Source of the DNA: Cohnella faecalis
GTDB taxonomy: Bacteria; Bacillota; Bacilli; Paenibacillales; Paenibacillaceae
Assembly: GCF_003570905.1 (NCBI RefSeq)
Contig: NZ_QXJM01000029.1
Span: 124,001-188,000, forward strand
DNA length: 64,000 nucleotides
Direction: 5' to 3'
In this document: positions 42,409-51,995 of the stretch, piece after piece
How the letters are laid out: the number at the start of each line of letters is the position of its first letter
Numbering within the stretch: position 1 is the stretch's first letter
Translations under genes and position numbers: made by a program
The notes under the pieces: generated by a model
What the model saw: the letters and a program-made list of their open reading frames with translations, nothing else
Databases searched by the model: none
What the model was told of the DNA's origin: nothing

Positions 42409-43355
42409 AATAACCTTTTGGAGACGGGCTATTCACAAACTATCGAGTATGCGCGGTACAGTAACCCAACGAGACCGGGCTACTCGCGTCGTTGCGGGCA
42501 TGCGGCGCGAAATAGCCCAACGTAGGCGGGCTATCCTCAAACTATCGAGTAGGTGCGGTACCGTAACCCAACGATACCGGGCTGCTCGCGTCGATGCGAG
42601 CATGCGGCGCGAAATAGCCCAACGTAGGCGGGCTATTCACAAACTATCGAGTAGGTGCGGTACCGTAACCCAACGAGACCGGGCTGCTTGCGTCGATGCG
42701 GGAATGCGGCGCGAAATAGCCCAACGTAGGCGGGCTATTCACAAACTATCGAGCATGCGCGGTACCGTAACCCAACGAGACCGGGCTACTCGCGTCGATG
42801 CGAGCATGCGGCGCGAAATAGCCCAACAAAAGCGGGCTATCCACAAACTATCGAGTATGCGCGGTACCGTAACCCAACGAGACCGGGCTACTCGCGTCGA
42901 TGCGGGCATGCGACGCGAAATAGCCCGACCAAGGCGGGCTATTCACAAACTATCGAGTGTGGGCGGTACCGTAACCCAACGAGTGACCAGGCTACTCGCG
43001 TTGATGCGAGCATGCGGCACGAAATAGCCCAACGTAGGCGGGTTATTCACAAACTATCGAGCATGCGCGGTACCGTAACCCAACGATACCGGGCTACTCG
43101 CGTTGATGCGAGCATGCGGCACGAAATAGCCCAACGTAGGCGGGCTATTCACAAACTATCGAGTGTGGGCGGTACCGTAACCCAACGAGTGACCGGGCTA
43201 CTCGCGTCGATGCTGGCTTGCGGCGCGAAATAGCCCAAGGCGGGCTATTCACAAACTATCGAGTATGCGCGGTACCGTAACCCAACGAGACCGGGCTACT
43301 CGCGTTGAGACGGGAATGCGGCGCGAAATAGCCCAACAAGAGCGGGTTACTCACC
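42409..43355. repeat. 102-bp higher-order tandem array (dimers of diverged 51-bp units), about 9 copies
   Basis: AATAGCCC recurs at 42511, 42613, 42715, 42817 and 42919 (step 102), then 43023, 43125, 43229 and 43327 (steps 104, 102, 104, 98). Each 102-bp copy splits into halves A and B 51 bp apart: A has TAGCCC-N9-GGGCTA, B has TAACCC-N9-GGGCTA. The 9-base spacers vary (AACGTAGGC, AACAAAAGC, GACCAAGGC) while the arms are kept. The array lies between the IDEAL gene's upstream region and the stop of an M20 gene. Long open frames are artefacts of the period. Confidence 0.92.
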
Positions 43356-43400
43356 TGACTACGAAACTACGGTGCAATTTCGACTACTCGCCTGCGCTGT

Positions 43401-44648
43401 CTATCTGTCTACCTCTGTGCCGACTATCGAGCCTTCCCCGACTTCCGCGACGAGTTGCACGAACAACTTCGCACCCACAACCAGCGCGCTTTCGTCGAGG
43501 TCGAATTCGGGATGATGCAGCGGATGGACGATCCCTTTTTCCGCATTGCCAACTCCGATCAGCACCATCGCCCCCGGCGCTTTATCCAAATAATAAGCGA
43601 AATCCTCTCCAGCCAAGCTCGGTTTTTCCAGTAGGACGGTTCGCTCGCTGCCCGCAGCCGAAGCGCCCGCCCGAAGCACGGCTTCAACGCCGCGAGCATC
43701 GTTGATCAGCGCCTTGCCCATGCGAAAGCTTGCCTCGTATTCTCCTCCGAACCGCTCGGCGCAAGCGGCGGCGCAGCGCTCCAGAACGCTCCTGACGCGG
43801 AGCACGGTCCGCTCCTCGAAAGCGCGGTACGTTCCCGCAGCTTCCCCCGATTCGGCGATAGCGTTAATAACCGTGCCCGCCCGCAGCGTGCCGAAGGCGA
43901 AGGCGAACGGCTCCAACGGATCGACCGCCGCATAGACGGCCGCTCGGGCTTCCGCCGCGAAGTGAGCGGCCATCAGAAGGGCGTCAGCAGCCAGATGCGG
44001 CGAGCCGTGATGGCCCGATCTTCCTCGGAATGCGATTCGGAAGTGGGTGGAAGCAGCCATCGCATATCCCCGATGAACGCCAATCCAGCCGGCTGGAAGC
44101 TCCGGCCAGACGTGAAAAGCAAAAGCGGCGGACGCATCGTCCGCCACCCCGCTTTCGACCAGATCGCGTCCGCCGCTGCGAAGAATGCCGTCGACCGGAC
44201 TGACCGCCGCTCCCTCCTCCGCAGGCTGGAACACGAACTTGATCGTTCCCGCAAACCGATCGCGAAATCGGCTCAAGCCGTATGCTGCCGCCAATAGCAT
44301 CGTCATGTGGGCATCGTGCCCGCACGCATGCATCGCTCCTTCGACGGCGGAACGATAGTCGGCTCCGGTTCGTTCCTGTATCGGCAACGCGTCCATGTCG
44401 GCGCGGAACAGCACCGTTTTCCCGATCTTGCCGCCCCGCAATATACCGACGATCCCTTTGCCAAAATGATGCCCGACGTTACGCTGAACTTCCAGTCCGT
44501 AACTCTCCAAGAGCGCGGCAATCCGGGTTGCGGTCCGGTCCACGTCGTACATCAATTCGGGCTGCCGATGAAACTCTCTCCGAAGCGCGATCCAATCCTT
44601 TTCCCGTTCCTTCAGCAAGGCAAAAATCGGAGTCGTATCCAGCGTCAT
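43401..44648 (-). CDS. M20-family amidohydrolase (YtnL-like), organosulfur cluster
   Basis: The 415-residue metallo-hydrolase has RADMDALPI, the metal-binding MHACGHDAHMTM (about 100-111), FQPAEEGAAVSP (about 135) with its catalytic Glu, the dimerisation lid, and the C-terminal GEDFAYYLDKAPG and HHPEFDLDE. Such enzymes deacylate N-acyl amino acids. In B. subtilis, YtnL-type members act on N-acetylated S-modified cysteine. It is the last gene of the minus-strand cluster containing a GNAT acetyltransferase and flavin monooxygenases, which supports the same role. Confidence 0.85.
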   Translation of the reverse strand: MTLDTTPIFALLKEREKDWIALRREFHRQPELMYDVDRTATRIAALLESYGLEVQRNVGHHFGKGIVGILRGGKIGKTVLFRADMDALPIQERTGADYRSAVEGAMHACGHDAHMTMLLAAAYGLSRFRDRFAGTIKFVFQPAEEGAAVSPVDGILRSGGRDLVESGVADDASAAFAFHVWPELPAGWIGVHRGYAMAASTHFRIAFRGRSGHHGSPHLAADALLMAAHFAAEARAAVYAAVDPLEPFAFAFGTLRAGTVINAIAESGEAAGTYRAFEERTVLRVRSVLERCAAACAERFGGEYEASFRMGKALINDARGVEAVLRAGASAAGSERTVLLEKPSLAGEDFAYYLDKAPGAMVLIGVGNAEKGIVHPLHHPEFDLDESALVVGAKLFVQLVAEVGEGSIVGTEVDR

Positions 44649-44653
44649 TTCGT

Positions 44654-45994
44654 TCAGCTTCCTACTTGAACTTTCGCTGCGGCCGCGTAACGGTTTTCCG
44701 GAATCGGCAGTCCCAGGTTCCCGCGCAGCGTATCCGACTCGTATTCTGTCCGATAAAGACCCCGCTCCTGCAAAATCGGCACGACCAGATTAACGAAATC
44801 GCTCAAGCCGCTCGGAATCGACGAATGAATGATGAAGCCGTCCGCCGCTTCCTCCTCATGCCACTGCTGGATGAGATCGGCGACGTACTCGGGAGTGCCT
44901 ACGAACGGGCCCCGAGGAGTGGCGGACTGAAGCGCAACCTGGCGCAGCGTCCAACCGTTCTCCTTCGCCGCCTTCTTGAGTTTGTCCGTGCCGCTTCGGA
45001 AGCTGTTGCTGCCCAAATCGCCCAAGTCCGGAAACGGTTCGTCAAGCGGGTACTGCGAGAAGTCGTGATGCTCGAAAAACCGGCCGAGATAGTTCAGCGC
45101 GCTCTCGATGCTCACAAGGCTGGCGATTTCCTCGTATTTGCGGTCCGCTTCCTCCTGCGTACGACCGATAATTGGGCCGATGCCCGGCAAGATGACGACG
45201 TCGTCCGCCGAACGCCCGGCGGCGACTGTGCGTTCCTTGACTTCCTTGTAAAATTGCTTGGCCTCCTCGATAGTCTCGTGCCCCGTGAAGACGGCGTCCG
45301 CTCCCTTGGCTGCGAGATTTTTGCCGCTTTCCGACGAGCCTGCCTGGAAAATGACCGGGTGCCCCTGCTTCGAACGGGCAATGTTCAGCGGGCCCTCCAC
45401 CGAGAAATACGTTCCTTTGTGATTCAACCGATGCAGCTTCGACGGATCGAAAAAGACGCCCGTTTCCTTGTTGCGGACGAACGCGTCGTCCTCCCAGGAA
45501 TCCCATAAGCCGCGCGTAACCTCCAAGTATTCTTCCGCGATCCGATAGCGCTCGTCATGCGTCGGATGCTCCGGCTTGCCGAAGTTTTTGGCCGAGCCTT
45601 CGAGCGGAGACGTAACGACGTTCCAGCCCGCCCTCCCGCCGCTAATATGATCCAGCGATCCGAACTGCCTTGCGACGGTGAACGGCTCGCTGTATGAGCT
45701 CGACAGCGTCCCGACGAGCCCGATCTTCGAGGTGACGGCCGCGAGCGCGGACAATATCGTGAGCGGCTCGAACCGGTTCAAAAAATGCGGAATCGATTTC
45801 TCGTTGATATAGAGACCGTCGGCGATGAAGACGAGATCGAACTTGCCCGCTTCGGCCGTCTGCGCCTGTTCCGTGTAAAACTTGAAGTTGACGCTCGCGT
45901 CCGCCGGCACCTCCGGATGTCTCCAAGCGGATACGTTGCCTCCGACGCCGTGAATCAAAGCGCCGAACTTGATTTGCTTCTTGTTCTTCGTCAT
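44654..45994 (-). CDS. NtaA/SnaA/YtnJ-type flavin-dependent monooxygenase, copy 1
   Basis: The 446-residue bacterial-luciferase-like protein has the NtaA subgroup pattern: [20 protein letters not shown] (about 18-37), [36 protein letters not shown] (about 134-153) and [19 protein letters not shown] (about 215-233). These enzymes use reduced FMN from a separate reductase and O2 to attack C-S or C-N bonds. YtnJ of B. subtilis belongs to this group. The copy at 53874-55241 is closely similar. The FMN reductase at 55537 is the likely partner. Confidence 0.88.
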   Translation of the reverse strand: MTKNKKQIKFGALIHGVGGNVSAWRHPEVPADASVNFKFYTEQAQTAEAGKFDLVFIADGLYINEKSIPHFLNRFEPLTILSALAAVTSKIGLVGTLSSSYSEPFTVARQFGSLDHISGGRAGWNVVTSPLEGSAKNFGKPEHPTHDERYRIAEEYLEVTRGLWDSWEDDAFVRNKETGVFFDPSKLHRLNHKGTYFSVEGPLNIARSKQGHPVIFQAGSSESGKNLAAKGADAVFTGHETIEEAKQFYKEVKERTVAAGRSADDVVILPGIGPIIGRTQEEADRKYEEIASLVSIESALNYLGRFFEHHDFSQYPLDEPFPDLGDLGSNSFRSGTDKLKKAAKENGWTLRQVALQSATPRGPFVGTPEYVADLIQQWHEEEAADGFIIHSSIPSGLSDFVNLVVPILQERGLYRTEYESDTLRGNLGLPIPENRYAAAAKVQVGS

Positions 45995-46016
45995 CGTTTT
46001 TCACCCTCCCATAGTG

Positions 46017-46547
46017 TCACGCTTGCAACAGCGCCGCTTCTTTCAATTGAAGACGATAGCTCTTTACGAGAATTTCGCCGTTCTGAATATCGTAATCGTA
46101 AGCTCTTTCGAACCCGAGCCGCTCATAGAGACGAACGGCGGATTCCATAAGATCGGAAGTGTGGAGATGAAGCGTCTGTGCTCCCCATCCTCTTGAAAGC
46201 TTTGCGCTCGCCCGGATCAGCTCCGTCGCCACTCCGAAGCCGCGCGCTTTTTGGGATACGGCCAGCAGGCGAATGATCGGCGTATCGATACCCGAGTAGC
46301 CATACGCCGTGTCGGACGATTCGAATACGAACACGCTTCCGACGATTTCCCCGTCGAGCTCGGCGACAAGCCTTGCTTTCGTCGGGCCTCCCGCCGCCGA
46401 AGCCTCGATATTTTCCTTGTACTGCTCCCACCGTTCCCGAGAGAGAGTATTCTCGTATTGACCGTAAGCGTCGAAGAGCACCGCTTTGACCGCTTCTCGG
46501 TCGGACGGAGTCTCTTCGCGAATGACGATTCGATTATCCGACATCAT
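46017..46547 (-). CDS. GNAT acetyltransferase (YtmI-like)
   Basis: The 176-residue GNAT protein has IVIREETPSDREAV at the N-terminus, EIVGSVFVFES, and the acetyl-CoA motif LLAVSQKARGFGVATELIRAS (about 100-120), then ESAVRLYERLGFERAYDYDI. Size and neighbours match YtmI of B. subtilis, which acetylates S-(2-succino)cysteine as the first step before monooxygenation and deacetylation. Either of two ATGs at 46547/46544 is the start; a GTG two codons upstream is less likely. The substrate is inferred from context. Confidence 0.8.
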   Translation of the reverse strand: MMSDNRIVIREETPSDREAVKAVLFDAYGQYENTLSRERWEQYKENIEASAAGGPTKARLVAELDGEIVGSVFVFESSDTAYGYSGIDTPIIRLLAVSQKARGFGVATELIRASAKLSRGWGAQTLHLHTSDLMESAVRLYERLGFERAYDYDIQNGEILVKSYRLQLKEAALLQA

Positions 46548-46577
46548 AACCACCCGCTTTCTTTTATTTAAGTCAAA

Positions 46578-47078
46578 TCAGATCGAACAGCTAGAGCCGA
46601 GCGATTCGCCCGATCCTTGCTTGATACGGGCAATTTGCGATAGATGCGTCTGGACGTGAGCGATGAAGGCGCGAATAATAATCGGCAGGTTGACGGTCTC
46701 GTCTTTGAAATTAACTCCCGTCTTCTTCCAATTTTCCTTGCCGAGACGCCGGAACAACAAGCTGTTAAAGACAAGCAGAGCATGGAAAGAAGCGAGAAAT
46801 TCGGCGGCGGTTCCTTCGTTCGCCTTCTGGCCTTCCACCCACGGATCTTGTCGGAACGCAGGCAGACGAACGTCGGAGCCCGATAAAATTTCGCGGATGC
46901 GAAAAGAGACGACGATATTGTGATCGGCCAAGTGGGCAAGTACTTCCGTGATGCTCCATTTGTCCGGCGCCGCTTTCCATTTCAGTTGTTCGTCGTTTAA
47001 GCCCCGAATCGCATCGAGAAGCTGCTCGTGCGTATGCAAGTATGCTTCGATATCGACGGGTATTTCGGATTGACTCAT
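46578..47078 (-). CDS. DinB/YfiT-family protein
   Basis: The 166-residue four-helix-bundle protein has the metal-site pattern: KWSITEVLAHLADHNIV (about 40-56, first His), later AFIAHVQTHLSQIARIKQ (about 138-155) with the second His pair. DinB_2 proteins include thiol-dependent S-transferases (bacillithiol transferases) as well as proteins without known activity. Placement among organosulfur genes makes a thiol-transfer role attractive, but that is inference. A GGAGGAAC-like site precedes the ATG. Confidence 0.78.
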   Translation of the reverse strand: MSQSEIPVDIEAYLHTHEQLLDAIRGLNDEQLKWKAAPDKWSITEVLAHLADHNIVVSFRIREILSGSDVRLPAFRQDPWVEGQKANEGTAAEFLASFHALLVFNSLLFRRLGKENWKKTGVNFKDETVNLPIIIRAFIAHVQTHLSQIARIKQGSGESLGSSCSI

Positions 47079-47117
47079 ATTCGTTCCTCCTTGAATGGGC
47101 CGCGATCGGCTTGGCTC

Positions 47118-48257
47118 TCAGCGGGCAACGGCAAACCGTGCGACGGAGAACAGCCTCAGATCCTGATCGGATACGCGACGTTCGATCAGATCGGCCGCTA
47201 TTTCGCCTACAACGCTGGCGAATTTAAACCCGTGTCCCGAAAAGCCCCCTGCCAAAATAACATTCGAATGATGCGGATGAGTATCGATAATGAAATTGTC
47301 GTCTGGCGTTAACTCGTACTTGCAGGCCGCTCCGTTAAGAAGCTTGCCCGCCGAATCCGGCAGGAACGTCTCCAGCGTCCGACGCAAGTAACCTTCGTCC
47401 TCGGGATAAGCTCCGAACGGCTCAAACGGTTCTCCCGGCGTCCACTCGACCCCCGTGTCGTGCCGGCCAAGCTTTACTCCGGCGCCGGCAATGTTCGGGA
47501 AGCCGTAGTAGCCTCCAGCCTTCGTTCCCAGCGTAAACCCGGGAAACGTGCCGGCGTCGAACAAGGTCCCGCGAGGCTCAAACCATGCGACCGACTTGCG
47601 GACGGCGCGGATCGGCAGCTTGATGAACGGCTCCAGCGTCTTGAACCAAGCTCCGGCCGACAGCACGACGTGTCCGGCGAGGAATGTGTCGTCTTTCGTC
47701 CTCACGGACACAATGGAGTTCTCAGCCTTCACGTCCGTCACGAACGTATTCGTCACCAGCTCCGCCCCGGCTTTCAGCGCGAGCTTCTTGTATGCGGCGA
47801 CGCACCTCTCGCTGTACAAATATCCCGCATCGGGCTCATACATGGCACGATACGTGTCCGGCAATCGAACTCCCGGCCAACGCTTGACGATTTCCGGAAC
47901 GTCCAGCATTTCCAGCCGTACTCCAAGCTTTAGCGCGTCGTCCAATCGGCCGTCGAACGTATAGACGTCGGGATCGGACATATTCAGCACGCCGGCTCTC
48001 TCCAACAGCTTTTCTCCGGCGGCAGCCTCAAGCTCCAGCCATCTCTCGTCCGCTCGAAGCGCCAATCGGACGTAAGCTTCGCCGCCGTGGTAAGCATGCC
48101 GGATCAGCCTCGGCTCCCCGTGATGGCTTCCGTTCGGGTGAGGCGGGTCGAAGGCGTCGATCAGCAGCGTCTTGAAGCCTCTTCTTGCAAGCTCGTAGCC
48201 GGCGCTCATGCCCATCGAGCCTGCGCCAACGACGATGACATCGTATATTTTGCGAAT
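47118..48257 (-). CDS. solA: FAD-dependent N-methyl amino acid oxidase (SolA/MSOX family)
   Basis: The 379-residue flavoprotein has the dinucleotide site VIVVGAGSMGMSAGYELARRG at the N-terminus, GSHHGEPRLIRHAYHGGEAYVRLA (about 42-65) and GGFSGHGFKFASVVGEIAADL (about 337-357), as in N-methyl-L-tryptophan oxidase and sarcosine oxidase. The FAD site begins upstream of the first ATG (48215), so translation must start earlier. The only suitable place is ATT at 48257, 8 bases after GGGAGG. The enzyme demethylates N-methyl amino acids; its job in this cluster is unclear. Confidence 0.85.
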   Translation of the reverse strand: MRKIYDVIVVGAGSMGMSAGYELARRGFKTLLIDAFDPPHPNGSHHGEPRLIRHAYHGGEAYVRLALRADERWLELEAAAGEKLLERAGVLNMSDPDVYTFDGRLDDALKLGVRLEMLDVPEIVKRWPGVRLPDTYRAMYEPDAGYLYSERCVAAYKKLALKAGAELVTNTFVTDVKAENSIVSVRTKDDTFLAGHVVLSAGAWFKTLEPFIKLPIRAVRKSVAWFEPRGTLFDAGTFPGFTLGTKAGGYYGFPNIAGAGVKLGRHDTGVEWTPGEPFEPFGAYPEDEGYLRRTLETFLPDSAGKLLNGAACKYELTPDDNFIIDTHPHHSNVILAGGFSGHGFKFASVVGEIAADLIERRVSDQDLRLFSVARFAVAR

Positions 48258-48278
48258 GTCGGTAGCCTCCCTGACCGT

Positions 48279-49436
48279 TTATGGCTTTTCCGTTAACCGG
48301 ATGAGCGCGTCAACCGCGAGCGCGGCGAAGAAAGAGGCGCCGATCGGCAATGCCTGCTCATCCACATCGAACGCGGGGTGATGCCACTCTTTCGGTCCGG
48401 AAGTGCCCAGAAAAACGAACAATCCCGGCGTTTGCTGCAAGTAAAAGGCGAAATCCTCGCCCGCCGGCGAAGGGGTCGGTTCGATAACCGTCAAGCCGAG
48501 CGATTCGGCTGTACGCGCCGCCTGCGCCGCCCATTCGGCCTCGTTGACGACGGCTGGCGGCCCTTGGAGCCAGTTCACCTTCGAGCTGGCGCCGAACGCG
48601 CTCGACACGCCCGCGACAATCTGCTCGAACCGCTCGCGCACCTTCAAGCGTACCCGCTCGTCGAACGTGCGCAGCGTGCCGTCGAATACGGCCTTTTCCG
48701 CAATGACGTTCCATGCGGTGCCTCCGTTCAGCCGGGTGACGCTTACGACGGCGCTGTCGAGAGCCCCGACGTTGCGGCTGACGATCGATTGAAGCGCCGC
48801 GATAATATGAGCGGACGTTACAATAGGGTCGATGCCGGCTTCCGGAACGGCGGCATGGCTGCCGCGTCCTTCGACTTCGACGATGAAGCCGTCCGCTGCG
48901 GCCATAATCGGGCCCGCTTTGATGCCGATCGTGCCGACCGGCAGGTCGGGCTTGTTATGCATGCCGAAGATAGCGCGGACTCCGGCTAGAGCGCCGCTTG
49001 CGATCACTTCTCCGGCGCCCTTCGCTTTCTCCTCGGCGGGCTGGAACAGAAACCTTACGGTCCCCTTCAGCTCGCGCTCCTTCTCCTTCAGCAGCAGCGC
49101 CGCTCCGAGCACCGCCGCGGTATGAAAATCGTGCCCGCAAGCATGCATCTTCCCTGGAATGCGGGAAGCGAACGGCAAGCCCGTCTCCTCCTGGATCGGC
49201 AGCGCGTCGATGTCGGCCCGAACGGCGACAATCGGCCCGCCGTTAAAGCCGCCGATCTCGGCGACGACGCCCGTCTTCAACGGATAATCGGCGATCCGAA
49301 TGCCGGCCTCCGCGAGCCAGCCGCGAATCGACGCCGTCGTCTCATATTCCTCGTGAGACAGCTCCGGATTCTCGTGCAGATGACGACGGATCTCCACTAA
49401 TCGCTGCACGAACGGAGCAGCTGCGAATCGGCCCAT
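48279..49436 (-). CDS. M20-family amidohydrolase (YxeP-like), second copy
   Basis: The 385-residue enzyme has VAVRADIDALPIQEETG, the metal-binding MHACGHDFHTAAVLG (about 97-111), FQPAEEKAKGAGEVI (about 131) and GEDFAFYLQQTPG (about 340). It is a relative of the M20 protein at 43401 but only moderately similar. YxeP-type enzymes deacetylate N-acetylated S-modified cysteines. The ATG at 49436 follows GGAGGAGG; an upstream in-frame TTG-like leader is rejected. It lies between solA and a luciferase-like monooxygenase on the same strand. Confidence 0.87.
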   Translation of the reverse strand: MGRFAAAPFVQRLVEIRRHLHENPELSHEEYETTASIRGWLAEAGIRIADYPLKTGVVAEIGGFNGGPIVAVRADIDALPIQEETGLPFASRIPGKMHACGHDFHTAAVLGAALLLKEKERELKGTVRFLFQPAEEKAKGAGEVIASGALAGVRAIFGMHNKPDLPVGTIGIKAGPIMAAADGFIVEVEGRGSHAAVPEAGIDPIVTSAHIIAALQSIVSRNVGALDSAVVSVTRLNGGTAWNVIAEKAVFDGTLRTFDERVRLKVRERFEQIVAGVSSAFGASSKVNWLQGPPAVVNEAEWAAQAARTAESLGLTVIEPTPSPAGEDFAFYLQQTPGLFVFLGTSGPKEWHHPAFDVDEQALPIGASFFAALAVDALIRLTEKP

Positions 49437-49498
49437 GACTTTTCCTCCTCCCCACAACTTGGCTTCTATTTTCTATTCTTTTCGCCTTCACGTTACCG

Positions 49499-50509
49499 TT
49501 AAACTGCCAGCTCTTCAAAGGCTTCCTTCAATAGAGTGAAGGAGCGAATCCGCTTATCGAAATCGGGAACGATCGTCGTGAAGATCAGCTCTTCGGCGCC
49601 GTACCGTTCCGCAAGCTCCAGCAGCCGCTTGCGAACGGTTTCTTTCGTCCCTCGCGTAATGTCCGCTTCCCGCTCCTCGGCCGTGAACGTCTCCCCGGCC
49701 TGTCTCGCGAATTCCTCCGCCTGCTCAAGCGAGCCGACGTTCACCGTCTTGCCGCTGGCGAGCGTCACGCGTACGCTCTTGAACGCTCCTGCGAGCGCTG
49801 CGGCTTCCTCCTCCGTGTCCGCAGCGATAACGGACAAGCCCAATATCGACTTCGGCTCCGTTCCCCGTTCGCGATTGAACTTGCTGCGATACGTCTCGAA
49901 CGCTTGAAGCGCCGTATCCGGATCGTTGTTGATGAACAACGCAAAAGCGTAAGGCAGCCCTCGTTCGGCGGCAAGCTCGGCGCTGGACACGCTCGTTCCG
50001 AGTACGTAGACGTCGGCAGGCAGAACCGGAAGCGGGTTCGCCTGCAAGCCCGGCAGCGGATGATCCTCCCCTGCTTCGCCATGAAGGAACAGCTGCAATT
50101 CGTCCAGCTTCTCCGCCAAGGAAGGCGACTCCGCCAGCCCCTTCTGCAAAGCTTTCGTCGAGCGCGGCAGCCCGCCCGGGGCGCGTCCGATGCCAAGATC
50201 CACCCGGCCCGGAGCAAGGGATGCGAGCAAATTGAAATTTTCGGCAACCTTGTAGGGGCTGTAGTGCTGAATCATAACGCCTCCGGAGCCGATCCGAATG
50301 GTATTCGTTCTAGCCAGAAGATGCGAAATGAGAACCTCCGGAGACGAGCCCGCCATCTGCGGGGAATCATGGTGCTCCGATACCCAGAATCGCTCGAAGC
50401 CAAGCGATTCCGCAAGCTGAGCCAGCTTAACCGTGTTACCGAGCGCCTCCGCGGGCGTCTGCCCCGGAAAGACGATGCTTTGATCCAAAATACCGAATTT
50501 GAGTGCCAT
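49499..50509 (-). CDS. Luciferase-like monooxygenase (YtmO/MsnO8-like)
   Basis: The 336-residue protein has GILDQSIVFPGQTPAEALGN at the N-terminus, FWVSEHHDSPQMAGSSPEVLISHL (about 41-64), GSGGVMIQHYSPYKVAENFN (about 74-93) and GRVDLGIGRAPGG. It belongs to the short MsnO8/YtmO group, distinct from the two 450-residue NtaA types in this cluster. YtmO lies in the matching B. subtilis operon directly after the Tcy transporter genes, the same order as here. Confidence 0.88.
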   Translation of the reverse strand: MALKFGILDQSIVFPGQTPAEALGNTVKLAQLAESLGFERFWVSEHHDSPQMAGSSPEVLISHLLARTNTIRIGSGGVMIQHYSPYKVAENFNLLASLAPGRVDLGIGRAPGGLPRSTKALQKGLAESPSLAEKLDELQLFLHGEAGEDHPLPGLQANPLPVLPADVYVLGTSVSSAELAAERGLPYAFALFINNDPDTALQAFETYRSKFNRERGTEPKSILGLSVIAADTEEEAAALAGAFKSVRVTLASGKTVNVGSLEQAEEFARQAGETFTAEEREADITRGTKETVRKRLLELAERYGAEELIFTTIVPDFDKRIRSFTLLKEAFEELAV

Positions 50510-50535
50510 TAGGCGTCGCTCCTCTTCGCAATCGA

Positions 50536-51288
50536 TTATATGGAATACGTGCCTTCCGGCGTGAAACGCTTGAGGAATTGCTTCGTTCGCTCTTCCTTCG
50601 GCGAAACGAAAATTTCGTTCGGCTTGCCCTCTTCCACGACGACGCCTTCGTCCATGAACACGACGTGATTGGCGACATCCTGAGCGAACCCCATCTCGTG
50701 GGTGACGATGATCATCGTAATGCCTTCCTTGGCGATCTTGCGAATAACGCCGAGCACTTCGCCGACGAGTTCCGGATCGAGCGCGGACGTCGGCTCGTCG
50801 AACAAGATGACCTCCGGGTTAAGCGCCAGAGCCCGGGCGATGCCGACTCTCTGCTGCTGTCCGCCCGATAGCTGGCTCGGATAGGCATCGAGCTTGCCTG
50901 CGAGTCCCACCTTTTCCAGCAGCTCGACGCTTCTTTTGCGCGCCTCTTCCTTCGGTACCTTTTGAACGACGACAAGCCCTTCCATGACATTTTCCAGAGC
51001 GGTTTTGTGCCGGAAAAGGTTGTATTGCTGGAACACCATCGCCGTCTTGCCGCGCAGGGCGTGAACTTCCTTCTTCGAAGGACGCTTGCATTGGACGGTA
51101 AGGTCCGCGATTGTAATTTCGCCGTCGCTCGGCTTCTCCAAGTAATTGATGCACCGGAGCAGCGTGGTCTTGCCGGAACCGCTCGGTCCGAGAATGGCGA
51201 CGACCTCTCCTTTTTCGACAACGAGATCGATGCCCTTCAGCACTTGATTTTTGCCGAACGATTTCGTAATTTGCTTCAGCTTGATCAT
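50536..51288 (-). CDS. Amino acid ABC importer ATPase (TcyN/TcyC-like)
   Basis: The 250-residue ATPase has Walker [14 protein letters not shown] (about 34-46), the Q-loop MVFQQYNLF, signature [15 protein letters not shown] (about 142) and Walker [15 protein letters not shown]. It is of the polar amino acid type and closest in arrangement to the cystine importers TcyN and TcyC. It overlaps the permease upstream by ATGA. With two permeases and a lipoprotein it forms a complete importer, probably for cystine or S-modified cysteines. Confidence 0.92.
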   Translation of the reverse strand: MIKLKQITKSFGKNQVLKGIDLVVEKGEVVAILGPSGSGKTTLLRCINYLEKPSDGEITIADLTVQCKRPSKKEVHALRGKTAMVFQQYNLFRHKTALENVMEGLVVVQKVPKEEARKRSVELLEKVGLAGKLDAYPSQLSGGQQQRVGIARALALNPEVILFDEPTSALDPELVGEVLGVIRKIAKEGITMIIVTHEMGFAQDVANHVVFMDEGVVVEEGKPNEIFVSPKEERTKQFLKRFTPEGTYSI

Positions 51289-51995
51289 GCGACACCTCCG
51301 CGGTCATAGACGTTAATTCGCTTCTCGATCAACGCGGTCGCCCTTTCAATGAGAACCGTCAGCCCCCAGAATATTAGCGCAGCAGCCAAGTATGCTTCGA
51401 AAAACTTCCAATTCGTCGAAGCGACAATCTGTGCCTGCGCGTTAATATCGACGACCGATACGGTAAAAGCGAGCGTGGAACCGTGTAGGATACCGATCGT
51501 CGCGTTCGACAGGTTAGGCAGACTGGCCGCAAAAGCTTGAGGCAGTACGATGCGGCGCAAAGCCTGCGTCAGCGTCATGCCGATGGAATGGGCCGCTTCG
51601 ATTTGCCCTCGGCTTACCGCCAGCAAGCCGGACCTTACAACCTCGGACAAGTAAGCGCCCGCCGTAATCGAGAAAGACAAGTACGCGAAGCCGATCATCG
51701 GAATGGATACGGAACGGAACGACCAGCCGAACTGCTCCGCCAGACTGTCGACGATAAGCGGCAGCCCGAAATAAATAAGCAGCAGATGAGTCAGCATCGG
51801 CGTTCCGCGAATGACGGTGACGTACGCGGCGGCGATCGGATGAAGCACCGGCACCCGGTACGTTCGGACGAGCGCGACGGCCGTCCCGATCAGCAAGCCG
51901 AAAACCATCGAAACGGCGGTAATGTTAAGCGTCGTCGGTATAGCTTGAAGGATTTGCACGAACGCGGTCCATATAAAAGAAGGGTCCAATGTCAC
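51285..51995 (-). CDS. Amino acid ABC importer permease (TcyM-like)
   Basis: The 236-residue His/Glu/Gln-type permease has five helices, the conserved [21 protein letters not shown] (about 60-80) and the EAA loop [25 protein letters not shown] (about 135-160). It pairs with the neighbouring permease as a heterodimer. Both its ends overlap adjacent genes by 4 bases, showing tight coupling within the importer operon. Confidence 0.9.
   Translation of the reverse strand: MTLDPSFIWTAFVQILQAIPTTLNITAVSMVFGLLIGTAVALVRTYRVPVLHPIAAAYVTVIRGTPMLTHLLLIYFGLPLIVDSLAEQFGWSFRSVSIPMIGFAYLSFSITAGAYLSEVVRSGLLAVSRGQIEAAHSIGMTLTQALRRIVLPQAFAASLPNLSNATIGILHGSTLAFTVSVVDINAQAQIVASTNWKFFEAYLAAALIFWGLTVLIERATALIEKRINVYDRGGVA

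Noticed and set aside
42350..43233. Long plus-strand frame through the 102-bp array
   Set aside because: It breaks at the 104-bp units, as expected for a chance frame in a period divisible by three; dyad arms rather than codons are conserved.
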